15,656 nt of DNA. Origin: Planctomycetaceae bacterium (GTDB lineage Bacteria > Planctomycetota > Planctomycetia > Pirellulales > Thermoguttaceae). The position numbers were made by a program, and so were the translations under genes. The stretch lies in assembly GCA_031254675.1 (NCBI GenBank), contig JAIRTV010000642.1, positions 1 through 15,656 of the forward strand, read 5' to 3'. The notes under the pieces are model-generated. The model saw only the letters and a list, made by a program, of their open reading frames with translations, had not been told where the DNA came from and did not search any database. The first letter of the stretch is position 1. Each line of letters begins with the position of its first letter. This document shows positions 7,324 through 15,455 of this stretch, in pieces.

Positions 7324-7344
7324 TTTGAGAACATTTATTTCGCC

Positions 7345-7406
7345 TGAACTATGATTTTGTTGATTCGTATGATTTTTGTCATCGTAATCATTTTAATCAT
7401 AGTTCA
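7345..7406 (+). terminator. 12-bp inverted repeat between DUF1559 gene 1 and the GH2 gene
   Basis: A perfect 12-bp inverted repeat (TGAACTATGATT at 7345-7356 and its reverse complement at 7395-7406) surrounds a nested ATGATT/AATCAT stem (7369-7374 and 7386-7391). No long T run follows directly. It is probably the 3' end of the DUF1559 transcript. I saw no clear promoter for the GH2 gene in the remaining 44 bases. Confidence 0.4.
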
Positions 7407-7450
7407 ATTTAGAGTAACATTTATAAATTTTTTAACCAAAAATTTTAATC

Positions 7451-10261
7451 ATGAAAAAATATTTATTACCTTTATTGTTTTTACCGGCAGTATTGATTTT
7501 TTGCGCAACGTTATATTCACAACAACCGCAACAAACCAAGGACGCCGAACAAATTACGAACATTTATACTGTTACACCGAGAACCGGTTCGCAACATATT
7601 GACTTGAGCGAAAACTGGCAACTCGGTTGGCGTGACGATTCAAACAAAAATCTGAGCGATCTTGAAACAGTTAAAGATTGGATCAACGTGGAACGTCCTA
7701 CGAGTGTTCCTGTTGCGTTATTCAAAGCGGGCAAATTACCCGATCCGTACAAAAATCTGAATGTCAAACAGCATAAATGGGCAGAACAAAAAGTCTGGTT
7801 TTACAAAAAAACGTTCAATATTTCCAAACCGGAAAAAGATGGTTTTGCGTTTTTAAGTTTTGACGGTCTTGATTATTACAGCCGTGTCTGGCTCAATGGC
7901 AAAGCGTTGGGCAAGCACGAAGGAATGTTTGGCGGACCCGAATTTGAAATTTCGCAACTCTTACATTTTGATAAACCGAACGAACTTGTTGTAACAATTG
8001 CGTCGGCGAATTACGGAAATTCAAATTATTCGCCACGAAATCCCGGACGATTTATCAAACCCTGGTCAACTTCCGGCGGGAGTGGTGTGGAGCCGTTTTT
8101 CACGTTTGGAATGTGGCGTGGTGTTCGGATTGATTTTACAGAAAAAATACACCTCGAACGCCCTTTTATCCGTACAGAAAAAATTTCAAACGATCAATCT
8201 GAAGCCATTCTTTTAATCGAAACGGAAATTTTCTCCGGTAAACATTCACTTCAGTACAAACTGCACGCCTGGGGAAATCAGCAGTTGGTCGATCTGTCGA
8301 ATCCTAATTCCGTACAGAAAAATCCTGAAACAAAAAAAGAACTCAAAATACGGCTTATTCATCACGATCAAAAATTAGAAGAATCGTTTCCGGTTCAAAT
8401 TTCCGAAGGACGAACTTGGTTCAAACGTCGAATCACCGTTAAAAATCCTGCGCTTTGGTTTCCCAATGGTTTGGGAAATTCGACAAAGCCCAATCTTTAT
8501 CGTTGCGAATTGGAATTATTCGACGAAAATCGTTCCGTCGATAAAATCGTAACTAATATCGGAATCCGAACAATTAATTGGACGGAATCGGCGGGACAAC
8601 GAATTGGCGATCGTTGGGGAAAGTGGCAATGTGTTGTCAATGGTTCGCCGATTTTTGTGAAAGGCGTCAACTGGATGCCAGCCGATACGCTTCTCGAATT
8701 ACCGCGTGAAAAATTCCGTTGGCGGTTACAATTAGCCAAAAACGCCGGAATTCAGATGATTCGAATCTGGGGACCCGGTCATCAGGAATCCGAAGATTTT
8801 TACGATTTTTGTGACGAATTAGGAATCATGGTCTGGCAAGATTTTCCTATGGGAAATTTCGATACACCGGATTGGCCGCAAGATATTTGGGAAGAACAGG
8901 TCATGCATACGATTTTCCGTCTCAGAAATCGGGCTTCGCTTGCGGTTTGGTGCGGCGGAAACGAATTTAATCCGTACAGTAAAGGCAACGCCGCATCAAT
9001 TGGGATTATTGAACGAAATATCCAATTCTTTGACGGAACACGGAAATTCTTGCGGACAACACCGGATGAAGGATCGTTTCACGCTTATCCCGATATGTGT
9101 CCGTCGTGGTACAAAAAACGTTTTGCCGCCTATCCTTATGTCGCTGAAACAGGAATTCATTCAATGGCGTCACCGTATTGGCTCAGTGAATACATTAATC
9201 CGCAAGAATTACCGACAGCGTACAAAATGTGGGATAAAGAATTTAAGAACACTAATCCCGAAACAGCGTTACATTTTGTCGAATATTCGTGGGGGCGTGT
9301 TCCGCGAATGCTGAGTCGGGCATCGCACATTATTGATATGACTTCGCCGAATATCGAAGATTTAACGTTGGCAACACAACTCGGCGCCGAAGAATTTTAT
9401 CAAATTCTTAGCGAAGGAATCCAAGCAAATTATCCCGTAACAACCGGATTGATGCCTTGGGTTTTCGCAAGGTCGTGGCCGGTTATTGCCGGAATTCAGT
9501 TGGTGGACGGCGGCGATCAACCGTTGCCTCCTTATTACGCACTCAAAAGAACTTACGAACCACAACACGTTTTGCTCGACATTGACCGACTACTTTGGAA
9601 AAGCGGCGAACAATTTAATGTTCGCATTAAATCGCTCAACACCGCCGGACAACAAGGATTCAAAGGTCTTGTTTCCGTACAATTTTTCGACGATTCGTAT
9701 AAAATATTGTACGATAAAAAACAACCAATCGAAATTTCAAACGGAGTTGCCGTGAATCAGGTCGATTTTGAACCGTTTACAATTCCGAACGATTATAAAA
9801 ATCGATACTTTTATGTTGTTACAGAACTGTTAGGTACTGATGGAAAATCCGTGTCGCGTTCCGTTTACCGTCCGCGAACGATTGAAGCGATGGAAGAACC
9901 GGAATATTACAAAAAATTCGTTTCCGCTCCTATTGCATGGATCACATTGACCAAAGGTCCTTGGCTCAAAGAAACAATACAAAAATCACCAAAAACAACT
10001 CTTAAAGTTGAAAAAACAAAACCAAAACAAATCAATTCCCGTGATTTTGAACAAATATTAACAATTTCTAATACAGGAAATGTTCCCTGTCCATTGGTAA
10101 TGCTTGACATTGCCTCCGCTGATGTTGTTGTCGATTGCAACGATAATTATTTTTGGCTTGCCGCCGGCGAAACAAAAATAATCACGGCAACAATTCATGC
10201 TCGCGACGGTAAAGAATTGAAACCGTTGGATGTTCAAGTACGATCATGGAATGTTGAATAA
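7451..10261 (+). CDS. Secreted glycoside hydrolase family 2 enzyme, beta-mannosidase-like
   Basis: A 936-residue exported enzyme. Residues 1-23 are a signal peptide (Lys-rich start, LLPLLFLPAVLIFCATLYS). A GH2 sugar-binding domain follows (SENWQLGW near 53, VWFYKKTF, VWLNGKALGKHEG), then an Ig-like domain and a TIM barrel from about 396 (VKGVNWMPADT, IRIWGPGHQESEDFYDFCDELGIMVWQDF in outline). The predicted acid/base is Glu505 in GGNEFN and the nucleophile Glu566 in VAETGIHSMASP, matching the family SExGxQSxPS pattern. A C-terminal Ig-like part follows from about 715. The closest groups are beta-mannosidases and exo-beta-glucosaminidases, and the exact sugar is inferred. It would remove terminal sugars from hemicellulose-type oligosaccharides in the periplasm or outside. 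Start ATG at 7451 lacks a clear ribosome binding site. The xylanase follows after 79 bp, so they likely share a transcript. Confidence 0.88.
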   Translation: MKKYLLPLLFLPAVLIFCATLYSQQPQQTKDAEQITNIYTVTPRTGSQHIDLSENWQLGWRDDSNKNLSDLETVKDWINVERPTSVPVALFKAGKLPDPYKNLNVKQHKWAEQKVWFYKKTFNISKPEKDGFAFLSFDGLDYYSRVWLNGKALGKHEGMFGGPEFEISQLLHFDKPNELVVTIASANYGNSNYSPRNPGRFIKPWSTSGGSGVEPFFTFGMWRGVRIDFTEKIHLERPFIRTEKISNDQSEAILLIETEIFSGKHSLQYKLHAWGNQQLVDLSNPNSVQKNPETKKELKIRLIHHDQKLEESFPVQISEGRTWFKRRITVKNPALWFPNGLGNSTKPNLYRCELELFDENRSVDKIVTNIGIRTINWTESAGQRIGDRWGKWQCVVNGSPIFVKGVNWMPADTLLELPREKFRWRLQLAKNAGIQMIRIWGPGHQESEDFYDFCDELGIMVWQDFPMGNFDTPDWPQDIWEEQVMHTIFRLRNRASLAVWCGGNEFNPYSKGNAASIGIIERNIQFFDGTRKFLRTTPDEGSFHAYPDMCPSWYKKRFAAYPYVAETGIHSMASPYWLSEYINPQELPTAYKMWDKEFKNTNPETALHFVEYSWGRVPRMLSRASHIIDMTSPNIEDLTLATQLGAEEFYQILSEGIQANYPVTTGLMPWVFARSWPVIAGIQLVDGGDQPLPPYYALKRTYEPQHVLLDIDRLLWKSGEQFNVRIKSLNTAGQQGFKGLVSVQFFDDSYKILYDKKQPIEISNGVAVNQVDFEPFTIPNDYKNRYFYVVTELLGTDGKSVSRSVYRPRTIEAMEEPEYYKKFVSAPIAWITLTKGPWLKETIQKSPKTTLKVEKTKPKQINSRDFEQILTISNTGNVPCPLVMLDIASADVVVDCNDNYFWLAAGETKIITATIHARDGKELKPLDVQVRSWNVE

Positions 10262-10273
10262 AGTTCGTTTCGT

Positions 10274-10298
10274 CAAATATTTGAAACGCAAATATTTG
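10274..10298 (+). promoter_or_regulatory. Paired CAAATATTTG palindromes between GH2 and GH10 genes
   Basis: The self-complementary 10-mer CAAATATTTG occurs at 10274-10283 and 10289-10298. The copies can pair with each other as a 10-bp stem with a 5-base loop, followed five bases later by a run of six T. It could be a weak terminator that lowers xylanase expression relative to the GH2 gene, or a tandem operator with 15-bp spacing. Confidence 0.4.
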
Positions 10299-10340
10299 GT
10301 ACTATTTTTTAATCCCATTAAAACCACAATTGAGGTTACT

Positions 10341-11753
10341 ATGAAAAAATTTTTGATTCTGTTTATTGTTTTTGTTGCGTTTGTTACGTCAACGATGGCA
10401 AAAGAATTACCGCCGTTACCTGACCGCAATGTCATGAGTCAGGAATACTGGAATCTCTGGAATGATGAAGTCCAGCAACGAATTGATGATCGTATCGAAA
10501 AATACCGCAAAGCCGATGCGAAAGTCGAATTAAACAACGTAAAACCCGACAGTGAAATTAAAATTGAACAAATTTCGCACGAATTTCTTTTTGGTGCAAA
10601 TATGTTCAACTTCGGTCAACTCGGTTCGAAAGAACTTGATGACAAATACAAATTGGTTTATTGCACGTTATTTAATTCGGCGGTCATCCCATTTTATTGG
10701 AAACCGTTCGAACCCGAACAAGGTCAACCGCGTTATGCGACAAATGCAGAAGACAATCCTGATTTTTGGGCAAAAACAACAGATTGTTACAAAGAAAAAT
10801 TTTGGCGGCGCCCGGCAACAGATCAAATGGTTGAATATTGTGAGCAACACAATATTTATCGTCACGGTCATCCGATTATCTGGGGCAATAAACGTTGGCA
10901 TCATCCTGATTGGATTCCGAAGAAAGAAGAAAATGTAGCGGAAATGGAACGACTTTTCGAGAAACGAATTCGTGAATTAGCGCAACGTTATAAAAATCGG
11001 ATTAACCGTTGGGATATTGTGAATGAAAGTTCTGTTGATATGTTGAATCCGCATCATCCTAAATACGACGAAAACAATCCGAAAGGTTCTTATGGTATTT
11101 TGCCGCGTGATTACACGTTCAAGGCGTTCAAGGTTGCCAACGAGGTTTTTCCGCCGGAGGTGGTGCAATGTATTAACGATTACGCAAATAACCAGAATTA
11201 CGTTAATCAAGTGAATGATTTGCGAAAGCGAGGTATTCGGATTGACGTGATGGGTTTGCAAATGCATCTTTTCAATCCGAAACAATGTGCCGATATTGCG
11301 AAAGGCGCACAAATTCAAACGCCGACGCAAGTGTACAATATGTTGTCGGTTGTTGAAAAAGCCGGTGTGCCGTTACACTTGAGTGAAATTACGATTACGG
11401 CTCCGAATGATGATACCGAAGGTCGTGAGATTCAAGCAAATATTGCACGAAATCTTTATCGGCAATGGTTTTCGTGGTCGTCGATGATGGCGATTACATG
11501 GTGGAATGTTGTGGACGGTTGCGGTGCGCCGGGCGAACCGACAACATCCGGTTTATTCACGCGAAAAATGGAACCAAAATCCGCGTACTTCGCGCTTGAT
11601 CGACTTATCAATCACGAATGGAAAACGAATTTCGTGCAAAAAGCCGACAGCGAAAATGTTACGATTCCGTTTAGAGGTTTCAAGGGAAAATACAAAATTT
11701 CCTGGACAGATAAAAACGGTAACGCCCAAAATAAAGAAATTATCGTTAAATAA
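10341..11753 (+). CDS. Secreted GH10 endo-1,4-beta-xylanase
   Basis: A 470-residue exported GH10 enzyme that would cut internal beta-1,4 bonds of xylan. The start ATG at 10341 has a GAGG site 6 bases upstream and begins a signal peptide (KKFLILFIVFVAFVTSTMA); an upstream start overlapping the GH2 gene was discarded. An N-terminal segment (IKIEQISHEFLFGANMF) precedes the barrel, as in many anaerobe GH10 proteins. Barrel motifs are WKPFEPEQG, RHGHPIIWGN (family GHxLxW), WDIVNE with acid/base Glu229, GLQMHL, and LSEITI with nucleophile Glu349 (usual form TELD). WWNVVDGCGAPGEP follows, with the short Gly-Ala loop typical of this subgroup. No carbohydrate-binding module is seen. It probably forms an operon with the GH2 gene just upstream, pairing an endo- and an exo-acting enzyme. 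Confidence 0.92.
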   Translation: MKKFLILFIVFVAFVTSTMAKELPPLPDRNVMSQEYWNLWNDEVQQRIDDRIEKYRKADAKVELNNVKPDSEIKIEQISHEFLFGANMFNFGQLGSKELDDKYKLVYCTLFNSAVIPFYWKPFEPEQGQPRYATNAEDNPDFWAKTTDCYKEKFWRRPATDQMVEYCEQHNIYRHGHPIIWGNKRWHHPDWIPKKEENVAEMERLFEKRIRELAQRYKNRINRWDIVNESSVDMLNPHHPKYDENNPKGSYGILPRDYTFKAFKVANEVFPPEVVQCINDYANNQNYVNQVNDLRKRGIRIDVMGLQMHLFNPKQCADIAKGAQIQTPTQVYNMLSVVEKAGVPLHLSEITITAPNDDTEGREIQANIARNLYRQWFSWSSMMAITWWNVVDGCGAPGEPTTSGLFTRKMEPKSAYFALDRLINHEWKTNFVQKADSENVTIPFRGFKGKYKISWTDKNGNAQNKEIIVK

Positions 11754-11765
11754 TTTGTCAAACTA

Positions 11766-11851
11766 TATTAAACCTTTTCTTTAATGCTTAATTTTGTGAT
11801 TGCCGAAATTGTATCTGTTTCGTAATATTGAGTTAGCGAAAAGGTTTAATA
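11766..11851. terminator. 14-bp inverted repeat after the xylanase gene
   Basis: A perfect 14-bp inverted repeat (TATTAAACCTTTTC at 11766-11779 and its reverse complement at 11838-11851) with a 58-base loop, 12 bp after the xylanase stop. It lies between convergent genes, so it may help end transcription in both directions. The loop is long for a classical terminator. Confidence 0.4.
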
Positions 11852-11884
11852 GATCAATAAAATTTTTATCTGAAACACTCAAAT

Positions 11885-11917
11885 GGTAGGCAATTTTTCG
11901 GCAAAAGGTTGCCTACC
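11885..11917. terminator. Hairpin between convergent xylanase and FAD oxidoreductase genes
   Basis: A perfect 9-bp stem (GGTAGGCAA/TTGCCTACC) with a 15-base loop. On the - strand its loop carries TTTTGCCGAAAA, and together with the GGTAGG start it resembles the REP-like units at 2978-3005, 3127-3155 and 3265-3292. No T run follows either side. It may be a bidirectional terminator made from a dispersed repeat. Confidence 0.5.
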
Positions 11918-11952
11918 TGATGTTAATTTTGGAACGAAAATTCTACGAAATA

Positions 11953-13323
11953 TTATGTGAACAGAATGTTCTGGACTTTTTTCACGTCAACATCGACAGG
12001 AGCAACATTGTCATTGAGAGCAACAGCGGCAACCGTTCCTACTCCCGCTCCAATTGCCATACAAATATTCTGAACGCGATAACTCGAATGCGCTTCATGC
12101 GTGCCGCTGATACAACGTCCAGCAACAAGCAAACCGTCAACCTTTTGCGGAATAACACAAGTTACAGGAATATCGTAAGGTTTGACTTTTGCGGCGGTTC
12201 CCTGAACTTCGGCGGTGGTTTGATTTTCCGCTTGACCGCTGCCCGCCGGATTGTGAATATCAATCGAAAAACGCGCTTCGCGAACAATAGCGTTATCCCA
12301 TTTTCGACCGGAAATAAGGTCTTCGCGTTTCAATTGCTCCAAACCACGAATCCGACGCGTTTCGCGAACTCCAATCACCGCCGGCATGTGCGAAACATAA
12401 ATGTTCTCATAACCCGGTAAATGTTTTTTCATAAAATCAACAACCTGAAACGCCTGACGACGACATTCCAATTCCGCTTTCGTCAAATCTTCAATATTCG
12501 TACCGAAAAGGCAGTTAATTTGTGTGGCGTTGACGCACGCTTTTCCGCGCCGCCCCATCTTGTAAGTACGTACAACACCAACTGTTTCCGGCAACTCGCC
12601 GCGTTTTTGCGCCGCAACAGTAACAGTTTCCCATGATTCTGTTGCGTTAATTTTTGTTGCTCTTGCCGCTTCTTCGCTACCGCAATATTGAGCGTTATCC
12701 GCAACTCCTTCCACCGCAAACATAATGGACATTGGTTGAACAAGCCCGTCGCTTTCACGCCCCATGTCATAAGGCACTCCCACCACCGCCGCAACATCCG
12801 CGTCGCCTGTCGCGTCAATAATTAACTTGGCGCGAATTGTTATTGTTCCTTCTTTTGAAATTGCTTTGACACCGACAATTCGGTTTCCTTCAAGAATTGG
12901 TTCCGTAACCCAAGCGTGAAGTAAAATTGTTGCGCCTGCTTGTTGGAGAAAATCGGCGTAATGCAAATCTGCTCTTTCGGGATCGAATCCGTTCCCGCCA
13001 ATTCTGTCGTGAACTTCCTTAACAAATGGACTGTTGACACCGCCCATCAGAGGCCAAACCCGCGCGTGAATCCCCATTCCGCCAAGCCGACCATAACGTT
13101 CCAGAATTAACGTTTTCCGTCCAAGTCGTGCCGCATTGGTTGCCGCCGCAAAACCGGCAGGACCACCACCGCAAACCAAAATTTCCGTTTCAAAAGAAAG
13201 ATTGGAAGAAGTAGAAACAGTTGGCAAGATTTGTTCTTGTGCTGTTGCAACACCTAAAACTCCTGCGGCTGTCGTACCGGCTAATGTTCCCAACAACCGA
13301 CGACGATTAATTTTCAATGTCAT
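11953..13323 (-). CDS. Tat-exported FAD-dependent oxidoreductase
   Basis: A 456-residue flavoprotein of the FAD_oxidored (PF12831-like) group. The N terminus INRRRLLGTLAGTTAAG with Ala-rich stretch to about residue 28 is a twin-arginine signal, so the folded cofactor-loaded enzyme is probably exported. The Rossmann motif VCGGGPAG lies at 50-57, followed by ILERYGRLGGMG (FAD contact). A second FAD motif, AKLIIDATGDADVAAVVG, and the C-terminal LVAGRCISGTHEAHSSYRV..CMAIGAGVGTVAA complete the pattern. Members are frequent in Planctomycetes and similar polymer degraders, but their substrates are mostly unknown; sugar oxidation is a guess from the adjacent hydrolase operon. Start ATG 13323 has AAAGGAA about 7 bases upstream. 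Confidence 0.88.
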   Translation of the reverse strand: MTLKINRRRLLGTLAGTTAAGVLGVATAQEQILPTVSTSSNLSFETEILVCGGGPAGFAAATNAARLGRKTLILERYGRLGGMGIHARVWPLMGGVNSPFVKEVHDRIGGNGFDPERADLHYADFLQQAGATILLHAWVTEPILEGNRIVGVKAISKEGTITIRAKLIIDATGDADVAAVVGVPYDMGRESDGLVQPMSIMFAVEGVADNAQYCGSEEAARATKINATESWETVTVAAQKRGELPETVGVVRTYKMGRRGKACVNATQINCLFGTNIEDLTKAELECRRQAFQVVDFMKKHLPGYENIYVSHMPAVIGVRETRRIRGLEQLKREDLISGRKWDNAIVREARFSIDIHNPAGSGQAENQTTAEVQGTAAKVKPYDIPVTCVIPQKVDGLLVAGRCISGTHEAHSSYRVQNICMAIGAGVGTVAAVALNDNVAPVDVDVKKVQNILFT

Positions 13324-13364
13324 AATTTTGTTCCTTTATTGTTAAAGGGTTAAAGTGAAAAATA

Positions 13365-13392
13365 ATTTTACACAATTAAATTTTGATTTCAA
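13365..13392 (-). promoter_or_regulatory. Sigma-70-like promoter of the FAD oxidoreductase gene
   Basis: On the - strand, TTGAAA (13392-13387) and TAAAAT (13370-13365) each match the consensus in 5 of 6 positions, with a 16-bp spacer ending TGTG. Transcription would start near 13358, giving a leader of about 35 bases. Confidence 0.6.
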
Positions 13393-13530
13393 GATTTTTT
13401 GTCCCATAAGTCTCTACTATTCTTATGCTCTCTAAATTTTTCAATTAGAGGCAAATGAGTTAATAACGACAAAGAACAAAAAAACTTAATCAATTCCTAA
13501 TTTAAAATTCTGCGATTAAATTCGAGTTTT

Positions 13531-13953
13531 CTACTCTTGATTCTCAATGTGAAAATCCGCCGTTTGTGGTTCACCGACTTTCACAGTATAACGTAATTCT
13601 CCTCGCAATGCATGAGGTGGAATTTTGTACGGGGCGGCATGATTTATGTTATCGTTGGCTACCGGATTGGGGTCTTCCCAATTGATAAAAACAGCGTATT
13701 CACCGGGAATCACACCATTTTTTTTATCGTTTGCCAGTATCAACCGATATTTTCCCACTTTGTCGGTAACACCATACGCAGGCGGCGGAACATTCGGCGC
13801 ATCTGAAATTGCTTGAAACAAGACTTTAAGATTTTCTGCCGGTTTGCCGTCAACAGTAACTGTTCCTGAAATTTGTGTTACCTGCTGCCGACAACCAATA
13901 CACAAAAAAATTGTGACAAATAATAGTAAACAAAAAATTGGTTTTTTACTCAT
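13531..13953 (-). CDS. Small transthyretin-like/carboxypeptidase-regulatory-like lipoprotein
   Basis: A 140-residue protein started at ATG 13953; a longer frame to 14028 overlaps the end of DUF1559 gene 2 and would bury the signal peptide. The signal peptide ends in FLCIGC, making Cys21 the probable lipidated residue, although Cys at -3 is unusual for a lipobox. The rest is one beta-sandwich domain with GTVTVDGKPAENLKVLFQAI, the usual start of transthyretin-like domains in planctomycete lipoproteins, then GKYRLILANDKKNGVIPGEY. Such genes very often sit directly behind DUF1559 genes, as here (23 bp gap), implying co-transcription and perhaps a shared surface assembly. The molecular role is unknown. 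Confidence 0.82.
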   Translation of the reverse strand: MSKKPIFCLLLFVTIFLCIGCRQQVTQISGTVTVDGKPAENLKVLFQAISDAPNVPPPAYGVTDKVGKYRLILANDKKNGVIPGEYAVFINWEDPNPVANDNINHAAPYKIPPHALRGELRYTVKVGEPQTADFHIENQE

Positions 13954-13976
13954 GTTTTTTTCTTTAGAAAATAATT

Positions 13977-15234
13977 TTAAGGTAATGAAGCCATTTCGCC
14001 GTCCATGATTCCGATACACTTTCCCCAAATACCGAGATTGTAAGTGGAAGTTGCGCTACTCCATCCGGTGCCGATGTTGATGGTATCAGAAACGAATCTC
14101 ACGGAAGCGTCCGCCAGTGCTGCATTTATTCCGCCGGTGTGATACGCTCCCGCCGAACGCGAACATGTTTGTTTTCGGTTAGCGTCGGAATCCGTCATCG
14201 TATCGTAACAATATGACCAATCATGCGATTTAAGCGTTCCTGATCGTGAGGACATGGTATAGGTATTGTTTCGCGGGACGCTTGCCCAATAGGTTGCGCG
14301 GTAAATATCCGCTGCGTCTTTGGGATTTTTGGGAGAATGTCTTTCCACAAAAGCGATCGTATTTGAAGTACCATCCGTAATGGACACAAAAGATTCAAAA
14401 CTTGCAACCTGAGAAAATCCACTGTTGACGTTATGATAAATTCCCCGCAAGGTTGGACGATTCACGTGACCCACGCGATCCCACCAAAAATTTGCGTCGG
14501 TATTGGCACCGGCAACAGCACGGTAGGAAGATTGATACTGATCGAACGGCGTATAACCGCCACCGTCAGAGGTTGAAAACAGTTCCGTATTGGGACGAGT
14601 CAATGTTCCGGCATTGGAATCCGAAGGACATTCGTAAATTGCCATTCGCATTGATGCCAATTCTTTATTTTGTCCCGGCGGATAATTTGTAGCATCATTG
14701 TTGCTCATATCAATTTGAGGGTTATACATTCCATAAGCCGATATCTGTTCCAAATAAGGCAAAAGTGTAATGCCCCAAATGGAACAAAATGTGGTCAAAC
14801 AAGTATCCATATTCCCTGCTCCTCCAGTTTCACCAGTTCTTGCAGATACTGATCCGGCAGGCATGCAATTAAAGGAATCGTGATAATTGTGCGATGCGAG
14901 TGCCAACTGTTTCATTTTGTTTGAACACTGCATTCGTCTTGCGGCTTCGCGCGCCGCTTGGACGGCAGGCAACAGAAGTGCGATTAAAACACCGATAATC
15001 GCAATGACCACAAGAAGTTCGACAAGAGTAAAGCCGAACGGTGAAGAACGAAAAAGAGTTGAGAATTTTGCGGAAAAACGCCGAAAAATCGAACACTCTC
15101 CACTATCCGTTCTCAACTCTTCACTCCAGATAGCCCCCCCCCCCCTGCTTTACGCATTTTATCTGTTTTAACATTTGATTTTTCACCATAAAAATTGTAA
15201 AAAGCCCAACCAAGTATTTTGTGAAATTTTCCAT
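13977..15234 (-). CDS. DUF1559 pilin-like secreted protein, gene 2 (frame broken by a 12-G run)
   Basis: Paralogue of the gene at 6075, with the same RSSPFGFTLVELLVVIAIIG start and AREAARR segment. Its C-terminal motif is YHTGGINAALADASVRF, where the usual DGS is changed to DAS. The domain frame is open from 15149, but the only start after the G run is a TTG at 15116 without a ribosome binding site. The ATG at 15234 has AAGGAG 7 bases upstream. It gives 30 codons, then a run of 12 G (15145-15134), and at the present length ends at TGA 15121-15123. With 11 or 14 G it reads into the domain; at 11 G the product is 418 residues and the prepilin cleavage site follows residue 67. The lipoprotein gene follows 23 bp downstream. 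A sequencing miscount or the TTG start are the alternatives. Confidence 0.8.
15134..15145 (-). repeat. Poly-G (C on + strand) run of 12 in the leader of DUF1559 gene 2
   Basis: Twelve consecutive C on the + strand, read as G by the gene. It sits between the leader ATG and the pilin-like domain, as in gene 1, and is likewise one base too long for an open frame. Just downstream (15093-15122) lies a GTTGAGA..GATAGTGGAGAGTG stretch resembling the heptad repeats at 3160-3196. Confidence 0.9.
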
Positions 15235-15331
15235 TGTTATTCTCCTTATTTTCTAAGGTTTTACAAAATTTATCGCGAAACGTTCGCCGAAATACGGCAA
15301 AAAAACGCAACACGATTGAACTGAATTTCAT

Positions 15332-15359
15332 AGTTTATACGGAATCAAGAAAATGTCAA
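15332..15359 (-). promoter_or_regulatory. Sigma-70-like promoter of DUF1559 gene 2
   Basis: On the - strand, a perfect TTGACA (15359-15354), a 16-bp spacer and TAAACT (15337-15332, 4 of 6 matches); an overlapping TATAAA is 14 bp from the -35. Transcription would start near 15325, about 90 bases before the ATG at 15234. This supports the ATG at 15234 over a start at 15331. Confidence 0.55.
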
Positions 15360-15455
15360 GCGGAATTCTTTACTTTTTAAAAAATAGTGAGCGTTCACAA
15401 TAATTTTCTCTATTGCGTGTTTTTTTGTGATTTGTCTAATCCGGTTATGACAATT

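Noticed and set aside
10230..10340. An upstream ATG at 10230 that would lengthen the xylanase by 37 residues
   Set aside because: It overlaps the end of the GH2 gene, gives a basic stretch ahead of the clear signal peptide and lacks a ribosome binding site; ATG 10341 has GAGG and starts the signal peptide.
13954..14028. A longer start for the lipoprotein at 14028
   Set aside because: It overlaps the end of DUF1559 gene 2 and would place 25 residues before the signal peptide; ATG 13953 begins the lipoprotein signal directly.
15113..15331. A 72-residue - strand ORF from 15331 crossing the G run
   Set aside because: Its ATG touches the -10 box of the likely promoter, it has no ribosome binding site, and it is in a different frame from the start with AAGGAG at 15234; it ends soon after the run.
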